The position numbers were made by a program, and so were the translations under genes. Under the pieces are notes generated by a model. It was not told the DNA's origin, did not search any database, and saw nothing but the letters and a program-made list of their open reading frames with translations. A DNA stretch of 64,000 bases. It comes from Bacillota bacterium. GTDB lineage: Bacteria; Bacillota; Clostridia; Acetivibrionales; DSM-1351. The DNA lies in the NCBI GenBank assembly GCA_023412275.1, contig JAEYNY010000135.1:23152-87151 (forward strand), in the 5' to 3' direction. The number at the start of each line of letters is the position of its first letter. Positions within the stretch are counted from its first letter, which is position 1. Of the stretch, positions 9,089 to 19,200 are shown in pieces.

Positions 9089-10669
9089 ATGACAGATATG
9101 GGTAACACAAGTGATATCGAGATTTTATACCAACGCATTAATGATACAAAAGCAGTTTATCCAAAGGATAAAACGGTTATAAAACTGTTTCAGGAACAGG
9201 TGAAAAAGAATCCGGACGCTAAAGCAGTAATTTTCGGTGAGAAAAGTCTTACGTATGGAGAACTGGATAAGAAATCAAGTCAGGTAGCCTATTTACTACA
9301 TACCAAGGGAGTTTGCACAGGAAACATAGTAGGGATAATGTTGGAGCGCTCTTTTGAGATGATTATTGGGATATTTGGAATAATAAAAAGCGGAGCTGCT
9401 TACCTTCCCATTTCACCGGAGCTTCCTGAAAAAAGAATTGAGTATATTATTTCGGATAGTAACAGTGAATATTTGCTTACCACTACCAGATTCTTGGACA
9501 AACTTCAGGGGATAAACACTAAAACTATAGATATAGAGCAAGAGTCTATTTATTCTTTACCTGAATACACCAATGGCTCAATAGAGCCATCTGATTTAAT
9601 TTATGTAATATATACTTCAGGTTCTACAGGGAACCCGAAGGGGGTAATGGTAGAGCATTATTCGGTGGTCAACAGACTTAACTGGATGAAAAATAAATAT
9701 CCCCTCACTCAGAATGATACTATTTTACACAAAACGCCTTTTGTATTTGATGTTTCTGTATGGGAGCTATTCTTGTGGGCTATTACAGGTGCCAAGGTGG
9801 CATTGCTGGGCCCTGGTTATGAAAAATTTCCACAGGGGATAATTGAGGAAGTGGAAAAGAGACAGGTTACAATAGTCCATTTCGTACCTTCCATGTTTAA
9901 TTCATTTTTAAACTACCTTAAAGATACTGAATACGTAGAAAAACTGTCCAGTTTGAAGAGGGTATTTTGCAGTGGTGAAGCACTGTTGCCCATACATATT
10001 AAAAAGTTTTACGAAACAATTGGTAAAAGCGGCAATGCTTTTCTGACTAATTTATATGGGCCAACCGAGGCAACCGTTGACGTAACTTATTATGACTGTA
10101 ATGACATGAATATTGATATAGTACCTATTGGAAAACCCATTGATAATATAAGGATGTATATTATCAATGGAGCTGATTTGCAACCGGTAGGGAGCATCGG
10201 TGAATTATGTATTGCAGGTGATGGGGTGGCTAGGGGATACCTGAACCAACCCCAATTGACAGAAGAGAAGTTTTCAGGTATCACCATAGATGGTGAAGAA
10301 AGAATCTATAGGACAGGAGATCTTGCACGTCTTTTACCGGACGGAAATATCGAATTTCTTGGGAGAATAGACAATCAGGTTAAAATTAGAGGATTGCGGA
10401 TTGAATTGGGAGAAATTGAGTCTAAGATTGGTGAATATAAATATGTTGAACAATGTGTTGTGGCTCTAAAGAATCAGGAGCAGATCAATCCTGTTTTGAC
10501 TGCATATATACTTACTGAAAGGGAGGAATTAACTGCAAAAGAAATAAAGCAGTTTTTGAAGACTCAGCTACCTGAGTATATGATTCCCAATCAGTATGTC
10601 ATGTTGAATAAATTTCCATTAACACAAAATGGAAAAATAGACAGAAAAGCGTTGTTGCTTCATAATTGA
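9089..10669 (+). CDS. Stand-alone adenylation domain, serine code (seryl-ACP loading)
   Basis: 526 residues, one complete adenylation domain with no carrier domain. Motifs: YTSGSTGNPKG, FDVSVWELF, HFVPSM, VFCSGEAL, NLYGPTEATVDV, YRTGDLARL and NGKIDRK with Lys516. Reading the ten pocket residues by the usual GrsA positions gives D-V-W-H-F-S-L-V-D-K, the known serine code. Zwittermicin ZmaJ is the closest functional analogue: it activates serine and loads it on a free ACP, where two oxidations give aminomalonyl-ACP. Position directly after the acyl-CoA dehydrogenase and before a free acyltransferase supports this. The serine call is strong; the fate as aminomalonyl-ACP is inferred from context. 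Confidence 0.93.
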   Translation: MTDMGNTSDIEILYQRINDTKAVYPKDKTVIKLFQEQVKKNPDAKAVIFGEKSLTYGELDKKSSQVAYLLHTKGVCTGNIVGIMLERSFEMIIGIFGIIKSGAAYLPISPELPEKRIEYIISDSNSEYLLTTTRFLDKLQGINTKTIDIEQESIYSLPEYTNGSIEPSDLIYVIYTSGSTGNPKGVMVEHYSVVNRLNWMKNKYPLTQNDTILHKTPFVFDVSVWELFLWAITGAKVALLGPGYEKFPQGIIEEVEKRQVTIVHFVPSMFNSFLNYLKDTEYVEKLSSLKRVFCSGEALLPIHIKKFYETIGKSGNAFLTNLYGPTEATVDVTYYDCNDMNIDIVPIGKPIDNIRMYIINGADLQPVGSIGELCIAGDGVARGYLNQPQLTEEKFSGITIDGEERIYRTGDLARLLPDGNIEFLGRIDNQVKIRGLRIELGEIESKIGEYKYVEQCVVALKNQEQINPVLTAYILTEREELTAKEIKQFLKTQLPEYMIPNQYVMLNKFPLTQNGKIDRKALLLHN

Positions 10670-10705
10670 TGTTAAGATAAGTAAACACTTATTGGGAGAT
10701 TTAAA

Positions 10706-11944
10706 ATGGACAATGTTTTGCCAAAGATTGCATTAGTTTTTCCGGGTGTTGGTTCACAACATACAATGATGGTTAAAAGCTTCTATGACAATTCAGAAGC
10801 TGTCAGAAGTACTTTTGAAGAAGCAAGTGAGATACTGAAAATAAATCTAAAGGAAATTTGTTTTTCAACTGATTTGAAAGATGAGTTGAATAAGATTGAG
10901 GTCTCACAAGTTGCATTGTTGGTTGCCAGTTTATCGGTATACAGGACCTTTGAGACGGAATTTGGTTTTTTGCCGGATTATTGTTTAGGGCATAGCCTTG
11001 GAGAATATTCAGCTCTATGTGCAAGCGGAATAATAAATTTCTCTGATGCAGTGGAAATAGTAATGCAACGGGGACGGATTATCAAAGAAGCAATTTCCAC
11101 TTGTGATGGAACCATGATGTGGGTAATAAACTTAGATAGTAGTATCGTTGAGGAAACCTGCATGGAAAATTCAGGGGACAGCGATAGGGTATATATATCT
11201 GCATACGATACACCTACCCAATGCTCAATATCAGGGAACAATAGAAGTATCCTGAAAGTTGCACAAGAGTTGGAGAAGAAAGGTGCCATTGTATTTCCTC
11301 TTAAAATGTCTGGTCCTTTTCATAGTCCTTTAATGCATAAGGCAGCCGAAGAGATGAAATCAGTGCTCAGACAGTTTAAATTTAATGCTCCTAGAATTTC
11401 TGTAATTTCAAATTACAGTGCTCTCCCATATACCGATGAGAACAGTGTGGTTGAAAATCTGTCCAGACAGTTGAAATCACCTATAAGATGGACTCAATCA
11501 GTTTCGTATCTTGTTGATGCTGGAGTAAGAACAGCTATTGAAATAGGCCCTAAAGATGTATTGAAATTTTTGATTAAAAAGAATACGTCACATATTGAGG
11601 CATTTTCTTTTAATGAATTCACTCAAATAGAGCAACTAAGAGACAGCATTGTTATTGGCAGAGAGCAGGCATTGGAGCTAATAGCCAGATGCCTTAAAAT
11701 AGCCATAAGCACAAAAAACTGTAATAGTAACACAAGTACATACCAAAAGGATGTTGTGATACCTTACAAAGAGATTGAAGGACTGTATTTGGAATTGAGA
11801 GAAAAAAATCTGTACCCTGACAAAGAGCAGGTATTAAAGGCTGTTCAAATGGTTATTTCAGTATTAGAAGCAAAGAAAACGCCTATCGATTTAAGAAGTA
11901 AAAAATTGGAACAAATTTTTCAAAATAAAATATTAAAGATTTAA
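10706..11944 (+). CDS. Free-standing acyltransferase 1 (trans-AT, FabD-like with C-terminal extension)
   Basis: 412 residues. A FabD-type fold with GHSLGEY (catalytic Ser97), an Arg near 122 and GPFHS with catalytic His206. The oxyanion-hole motif reads PGVGSQ instead of the usual PGQGSQ, replacing the conserved Gln (Val15). After the FabD-sized core comes an extension of about 100 residues starting near ELIARCLKIAISTKN, shared with the second free acyltransferase at 49973. It follows the extender-unit genes, so transfer of amino- or hydroxymalonyl groups from their ACPs to the AT-deficient PKS modules is the likely role, as proposed for ZmaF and ClbG. The substrate cannot be read directly. 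Confidence 0.9.
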   Translation: MDNVLPKIALVFPGVGSQHTMMVKSFYDNSEAVRSTFEEASEILKINLKEICFSTDLKDELNKIEVSQVALLVASLSVYRTFETEFGFLPDYCLGHSLGEYSALCASGIINFSDAVEIVMQRGRIIKEAISTCDGTMMWVINLDSSIVEETCMENSGDSDRVYISAYDTPTQCSISGNNRSILKVAQELEKKGAIVFPLKMSGPFHSPLMHKAAEEMKSVLRQFKFNAPRISVISNYSALPYTDENSVVENLSRQLKSPIRWTQSVSYLVDAGVRTAIEIGPKDVLKFLIKKNTSHIEAFSFNEFTQIEQLRDSIVIGREQALELIARCLKIAISTKNCNSNTSTYQKDVVIPYKEIEGLYLELREKNLYPDKEQVLKAVQMVISVLEAKKTPIDLRSKKLEQIFQNKILKI

Positions 11945-11961
11945 AAATAAGGAGGCATTTC

Positions 11962-13104
11962 ATGCTTAAATTAGAATTGGACAAATATGTAAAAGTGAGA
12001 CCTCTATTCAAAACACTGGAATACAATCTTGGAATTGAAGCAATACTGAGCGGTAAAGTTAAAGGGGATGTATATGTAGATGATTTGGAAAATCCTCTTA
12101 CTGTATGTATGTTTGACGGAGTCCACCATTTTTATATGGGAGGCAACGAGAAAAATCAGGACTTTAATTCAAGTTTATCAAAACTGATTATTAATGATAT
12201 ATTTCCTAAAATAAAAAATGAAGGTAAAGAAGTAGACTACTTTTTCTTTTATGATGATTCATCGGAATGGGAAAGGGAGTTGGAAATTGCATTAAAAGAT
12301 ATATATCCGGGTAAAACGTATAGAAGGTATTATAACTTTTATGCCGGAGATCCAGTTTTGAGCCTTGATATGCCGGAGGGTTTCAAACTAAGGAAAGTTG
12401 ACAGTGAATTGATGGAAAACACTGATCTTGATAATGCTGAAGAAATTCAGCAATGGGCTTTTACCGAAAGCTGGTCCGGTAAAGAGGATTTTCTTAAGAA
12501 CGGATTTGGATTTTGCATTATAAAGGATAAGAATATTGTAAGCTGGTGTATGGCTGATCATGTTTTCAACGAAAACTGTGAGATTGGTGTTGAAACAGAC
12601 GAAGACTTCAGAGAAAAAGGACTGGGAACCAGAGTAGTTTCCGCCTGTGTAGATTATTGCCTGAGTGAAGGTATGAATAGAATAGGATGGAGCTGCTTCG
12701 ATTCCAATGAGGCTTCATATGCTCTTGCGGAAAAAGTAGGCTTCAAAATGTATAAGAAGTATCCTGTTTTATTCGGTTGGTACAATAGCTATGACAATTT
12801 ATTTGTACAGGGAGACGTAAGTACCAAAGAAGGTAAGTATGAAAAAGGTGCACAGCTATTAGAAAAAGCACTTTTATTGGTTGAGGCCGATGATGATGAT
12901 TTTAAATGTTCCAGGATCAGTAACAAGGACAGTGTGTGCTGGGCATATTTTCTGGCAGCCAGGGCACATGCTTTATCAGGGAACGCAGATAAGTGTATTA
13001 ACAGACTAAAAAGAGGCTATGAGCTTGGACTACCTAATAAAGATATACTGAATGATTCAGCTTTTGATTCAGTAAGAGACAATGAGGAGTTTAAACAATT
13101 GTAA
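11962..13104 (+). CDS. GNAT N-acetyltransferase with helical tail; candidate self-resistance enzyme
   Basis: 380 residues with a strong AAGGAGG site 6 bases before the start. The N-terminal 130 residues have no motif I recognise and may be a degenerate GNAT half. A GNAT domain follows (about 130-275), with the acetyl-CoA loop FREKGLGTRV and NEASYALAEKVGF. The last 100 residues look like TPR-type helices. Size and position resemble ZmaR of zwittermicin; EdeQ (edeine) and PamZ (paenilamicin) are acetyltransferases that protect producers by acetylating the polar antibiotic. Self-resistance is therefore the leading idea, with biosynthetic N-acetylation as the alternative. It is the last gene before the terminator. 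Confidence 0.85.
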   Translation: MLKLELDKYVKVRPLFKTLEYNLGIEAILSGKVKGDVYVDDLENPLTVCMFDGVHHFYMGGNEKNQDFNSSLSKLIINDIFPKIKNEGKEVDYFFFYDDSSEWERELEIALKDIYPGKTYRRYYNFYAGDPVLSLDMPEGFKLRKVDSELMENTDLDNAEEIQQWAFTESWSGKEDFLKNGFGFCIIKDKNIVSWCMADHVFNENCEIGVETDEDFREKGLGTRVVSACVDYCLSEGMNRIGWSCFDSNEASYALAEKVGFKMYKKYPVLFGWYNSYDNLFVQGDVSTKEGKYEKGAQLLEKALLLVEADDDDFKCSRISNKDSVCWAYFLAARAHALSGNADKCINRLKRGYELGLPNKDILNDSAFDSVRDNEEFKQL

Positions 13105-13146
13105 GTCAGGTCTAAACAGAGCTTTATAACATTAATTTAAATAATC

Positions 13147-13173
13147 GGGATGCCTTTAAGGCATCCTTTATTT
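13147..13173 (+). terminator. Intrinsic terminator
   Basis: A perfect 8-base-pair stem (GGATGCCT / AGGCATCC) with a 3-base TTA loop, followed by TTTATTT. It begins 43 bases after the GNAT stop and separates the supply/export/resistance genes from the assembly-line genes. The U-tract is interrupted, so termination may be partial. Confidence 0.65.
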
Positions 13174-13191
13174 AATGTTAAATTCTGTACC

Positions 13192-13219
13192 TTAAACAGA
13201 TAATTGTTTCTATTAAAAT
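13192..13219 (+). promoter_or_regulatory. Weak candidate promoter for the assembly-line genes
   Basis: TTAAAC and TAAAAT are spaced by 16 bases, 21 bases before the start codon at 13240. The -35 match is poor. The main support is the position between a likely terminator and a long gene series. Confidence 0.25.
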
Positions 13220-13239
13220 AGTTTAGAAGGGAAAATAAT

Positions 13240-16200
13240 ATGGACGGACTTCCAAAAACAATTGATAAAAATAATATTGAGAATATTCTTTCTTTGTCAC
13301 CTGTACAGGAGGGAATCCTATTTCATTATCTGCTTAATGAGAAAAGTAGCTATTATTTAGAACAATTGAGGTTAAAGGTTGAAGGTGAGGTAAACACTGA
13401 AGTATTTCAAAGGGCATGGGATGAGGTTGTAAATGCAAACGAAATGCTGAGAACTGTTTTTAGATGGAATAATCTTACAAACCCTGTACAGATAATTCTT
13501 AAAAAAAATGAAACACGGATAAGCTTTTTTGATTTGACCGAGTATGGGGATAAGGAAGAAAGGCTTGATAAGATTATTGATGGAGACAGAAATGATTTTT
13601 TTGATTTAACTGAGGTTCCCTTTAGAGTTGCTTTATGCAGGTTAACTGAAAAATCCTATAACATAATTATAACTCACCATCATATTCTGTATGACGGTTG
13701 GAGTACGGGTATAGTATTAAGAGATTTTTTTAATGCTTATAAAAGTTTGGTAAATAATAAGGAAATCCGGTTAAATAATAAGCAAAAATATCATGAATAC
13801 ATAAAATGGCTTAGAGCAGATAATAAAAAGACACAGCAGGATTTCTGGAGTGAATATCTCAGAAATTATTCTTCAAAATCAATTTTAGACCGTAAAGCAA
13901 TTAATGAAACTGAAAGTGAAATGAAAGTAACGGGTCACTGTTTCTCCATTCCGGAAGAGCTTACAGAAAAAATATATGATTTTGCCAGAATCAATAATAT
14001 AACAGCAGCATCGTTATTATACAGTGCATGGGGAGTCTTACTTTTTAATTATTGTAACGACGAGGATATAGCCTTTGGAACTACCACAGCTGTCAGACCG
14101 GCTGATATAAAAAATATTGAAAATACTGTAGGACTGTTTATTAATACAATTCCTTTAAGAATTAAAGCAACATCAGAGGAAAACGTATTAAGCTACATTA
14201 AAAATGTAAGTTGTAGCCTTCAGGAAAGAAAAGAATATGAAGCTACACCACTAGTTGACATAAAAAAGTATAGCGAACTGCATAGAGAAGAGGAGCTATT
14301 TCAATCAATATTTGTAATTGAAAATTACCCCATTGACCAATCACTCATGAGCGATGACAATCCTTTACGGATTAAAGAGTACTCCAGTTTTGAAAAAACC
14401 AATTATGATTTGACAATAATAGTGAATCTGTCCCAAACAGCTATGGATATTAAATTACTATATAATTGTGAATTATATGATACAAAAACGATTCAAAACC
14501 TGGTCGGGCATTATGAAGTGATATTGCGGGAACTGATAGAAAAAAGCGATTGCACATTATGTTCTTTGAACATTTTGACTCAGGGTGAGAAAGAAGACAT
14601 TTTACATTTGTTCAATGATACAAATAGCATATATAATGATGAGCTTTTGATTCATGAGATTTTTGAAAAGCGTGTTGAGGAAAGCCCTGACTGTATTGCG
14701 GTAGAATATGGAAATAAAAAGATTACATATTCTGAACTGAACAGAAGGGTAAATCAATTAGCAAGACTGATTAATAAAAAAGTAAATACTGCTCCGGATT
14801 CTAAGATAGGCATATTGTTATATCCTTCATTAGAAATGATAATAGGTGTTTTGGCAATATTGAAAACTGGTAGTGCGTACGTCCCTATTGATCCGGATAA
14901 TCCAATTGACAGAAACAAGTTTATAATAGATGATTCGAAAATATGTGCACTGATAAGTACTTCTGAACATTCAAAAAAAATAGATTTTGATGGACAATTA
15001 ATTTTTATTGATAAAGAGTCCGGGGATGGAGAAAACAGCTCCAATCCCGAGAGAAAACCTGATTCAGACAATCTTGTATACATGATATATACATCAGGTT
15101 CTACCGGTTATCCCAAAGGGGTTATGGTTGAACATAAGAGTGTTGTTAACATATTGTTGGATTTAGAAAAGAGATATCCCCTTGAGGAAACAGATACATA
15201 TCTACTTAAAACAACATTTACCTTTGATGTATCTGTAACTGAGCTTTTCGGATGGTTTATAGGTAAGGGCAAACTGGTCATATTAAATAAAGGTGAAGAA
15301 AAGAATCCATATAAGATTATTGATGCAGTAGAAGCTTTTGGTGTAACCCACTTAAATCTTGTACCATCAATGTTCAGGTATATTCTTGAAAGCTTGGCCC
15401 AAACAAAAGAAAATATCCGTAAGCTAAAGAGCTTAAAATATATTTTCGCTGCAGGAGAAGCTCTGAAACCAGATCTTGTGAAGCAATTTAAAGAGTTGGG
15501 TACCGATATAAGACTGGAAAATATATATGGGCCTACGGAGTGTACAATTTATGCTACAAAATATTCTTTAAAAGATCATCAAAATGAATCTATGGTGCCA
15601 ATAGGAACTCCTTTGTCTAATATACGGTGCTATATAGTTGATAAGCATAACCGGCTTCAACCAGTTGGTGTACCGGGAGAACTATGTTTAAGTGGTGTTG
15701 GCCTGGCTAGAGGATATTTAAACAGAGATGAACTTAACAAAGAAAAATTTGTACCTAATCCGTTTATAACAGAAGCTGAAAGTAGCAACAGGTATTCAGC
15801 TACATTTCAGAAGATGTACAAAACAGGAGATTTGGCCCGTTGGCTTCCTGATGGTAACATAGAGTGCCTTGGAAGGAATGACTTTCAGGTAAAAATAAGA
15901 GGCTTCAGAATTGAGTTAGAAGAAATTGAAAATAAACTATTAAAATACGAAAAGATTATAGAAGCTGTAGTAATTCCAAAGTCAGATAGAGAAGGCAATG
16001 TACATTTGTGTGCATATTTTACATCAGGTGAGGAAGTTACAGATTCTGAAATAAACAATTTCTTATCCGGGGAACTTCCATATTATATGCTTCCTTCGTA
16101 CTTTATAAGGCTTGAAAAGATGCCTCTGACACAGAGCGGAAAAATAGACAGAAAGTTGTTGCCTGAATGGAATAATGTGCGTCCAAATATTGAAACAAAA

Positions 16201-19200
16201 TTTATTGAGCCACAAACGGAAATCCAAAGAGAAATTATCGATATATGGAAAGAAGTTCTGGGAATAGAGAAAATAGGGATAAACGATAACTTTTTTGATA
16301 TTGGAGGCAATTCCTTAAATCTGATAAGGCTTAATAATAAGCTAAACACTTATTTTAAGAAAGAATTGCCTATTACAACAATTTTCCAATTCCCTACAGT
16401 ACGTGGCTTAGCACTCAGCCTAGCTGATAATACTGATAAGAAGTTATCTTCCACGGAAATCACGGGGCAAACACAAGAAAACACACAGACAACAGATGAA
16501 GCCCCTGAAACAAACGATATTGCAATAATAGGAATGTCTGTAAGACTGCCAAACATATCAGATATTTATGAATATTGGAATCGTTTGGTGAACAGTACCG
16601 AATGTATCAGCTTCTTTACTGAAGAAGAAATAATAAAAGCAGGGGTTAGTCCCAAACTTGCTCGGGATGGTAATTATGTAAAAGCACAGGGAGTTATGAA
16701 TGGAATTGAGAATTTTGATGCAGATTTCTTCTCATATTCCCCTCGCGAAGCAGAAGTCATGGATCCCCAGGTTCGGGTTTTCCATGAGATCATTTGGGAA
16801 GCACTTGAAGACAGTGGATATTGCCCTTGGAATTACGAAGGTTCAATAGGCTTGTTCGGAAGTGCATCACCAAATTTATTTTGGGAATCTCTGGTTGTTG
16901 GCTCTGGAAAAACAAAAATACTGGGGGATTTTGCTTCAGAACAGCTTTTCAATAAAGACTATATGAGCACCAGAGTAGCATACAAGTTAAATTTGACAGG
17001 CCCTGTTGTTTCTACTTATTCAGCTTGTTCCACATCCTTAGTTTCGGTAGCTCTGGCATGTCAGTCATTGATACAAAAAGAATGTGATATTTCTATTGCC
17101 GGTTCGGCTACTATTAGTCCGTTGCCTGATAAAACGGGATATCTTTATCAGGATGGTATGGTCAAATCACCCGATGGGCATTGCAGGGCTTTTGACATAG
17201 ACGGAAAAGGCTTTGTAGGAGGAACCGGGGCAGCTGCAGTTGTGTTGAAAAGGTTAGATGATGCAGTTAAATGCAATGACAATATTATTGCTGTTATCAA
17301 AGCGGCTGAAATAAATAATGACGGTATTAATAAAGCGGGATATACTGCCCCAAGTATTGATGGACAAAAAAAGGTAATACAGGCAGCTTTAAAGAGAACT
17401 GGTATTAGGCCTGAATCCATTAGCTATATTGAAGCTCATGGAACTGCTACTCCCCTGGGAGACAGTGTAGAGATAGAAGCTTTGAAACAGGCATTCAATA
17501 CACCAATGAAAAATTACTGTGGTATTGGGTCAGTTAAATCAAATATAGGACATCTGGATTGTACGGCTGGGATTGCAGGGCTGATTAAGACAGCACTGGC
17601 ATTAAAAAACAAGACTATACCTTCAACTTTAAATATTACAGCTGCAAATCCCAAATTAAACTTAATAGACAGTCCCTTTTATCTTGTAACGGAACCCACG
17701 GAATGGAAAAATGAAGAATATCCATTAAGGGCCGGAGTAAGCTCCTTGGGTCTTGGAGGAACCAATGCCCATGTAATCTTGGAGGAAGCACCTGAAGTTG
17801 AAAAAGAACAAGGTCCATTAACACCTGAATTGCTCCTATTCTCCGGAAAAACAAAAAATGCTTTGGATAATCAGATTTCAAGGATGAGGAAGCATTTACA
17901 GACGAATCCTAATCTGGATTTAAATGATGTTGGATATACTCTCCAAACCGGAAGGTATCACTTTAGTCATAGAAAAGCATTTGTTTGTAAAGATATTAGC
18001 GAGGCAATTAAAAACCTTGGAAACGATTGCGACCTTTCCGGTTATGTTGAAGGTGAGAAAACTCTTATCACCTTTAATTTTAAATCAACGGATGTAACAA
18101 AAATTATCAGGTATATTGAATTATATGAATCAGAGTCGGTATTCAAAGAAGCAATAGATCAGGTTATTGAAAGACTGGGATTGAATTTGCCTTCATGGTT
18201 CACAGATATGGTTAAGAATCCGGCACAACGCAATTACGATAAAGAGTATCTTAATAGAAATAATGTTTTCGTTGTTTTCGCCATGCAGTATGCTTTGGCA
18301 AAGCTTCTTGTATATTGGGGAATAGTGCCGGATATTGCAAGAGGTGACGGTGAGGGAGGATTAATCTCATTGCTGCTTGCACAAGCGGCTCCGGAGGACA
18401 GACTGTTCCCGCTGATTCAGTTAAAACTGAGTATGATTGATAACATGGATAAAGGGATTGAGTGCTCCGGTACAATTCATGATAAATTTAAAGAACTACT
18501 TTGGGATATAGAATTTTCGGAGCCTGCTATTCAATGCTTCGACATACAATACGGAAGATTTATTAATAAGGAAGACTTTAAAAATTTAGCTTTCTGGACA
18601 AGAAATAGACAGGCAAACACTAAATCAAATAGTTCCGAAATAGAAACAGACGGTATACATGTTTTTATAGATTTCGGAGAAGGTTTAGTTAGTAAACCAG
18701 ATGAAGGCGTTGTAAAGCTTGCAATGTGCTGTAACAAGGATGTTGAACTTCATAGTCACGTGTTATGGTTGTTAGGACAGGCGTGGCTTAATGGCATAAA
18801 TTTAAAATGGAACAGGTTTTATAATCAGAAGGAAAGAAAGAGGGTTTCCCTACCTACATATCCATTCGAACATCAAAAGTACTGGATAGAAGGAAATCCT
18901 TTTACTATGGAACTTCAAAAGCAGGATGCTGAAATAACGAAGAAAACAGATATATCAGATTGGTTTTACGTACCCCTTTGGAAGCAGTCAGCTCCAAGTA
19001 TTTTAAATAGTACAGATAATAATAAATCTACTTGGCTGGTATTTACAAACAGTGTTGGCTTTAATAATAATTTGCTGAAAGCTCTCAAAGAGAAAACAGA
19101 GGATGTTATTAAAGTAACTAAAGGTTCAGACTTTAACAAGGTAGATGATTCAGAATATACAATAAATGTAAATCATCAGGAGGATTATAATAATCTACTG

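Noticed and set aside
10677..10692. 6-bp inverted repeat (ATAAGT/ACTTAT) before acyltransferase 1
   Set aside because: Short and AT-rich; expected by chance in this base composition.
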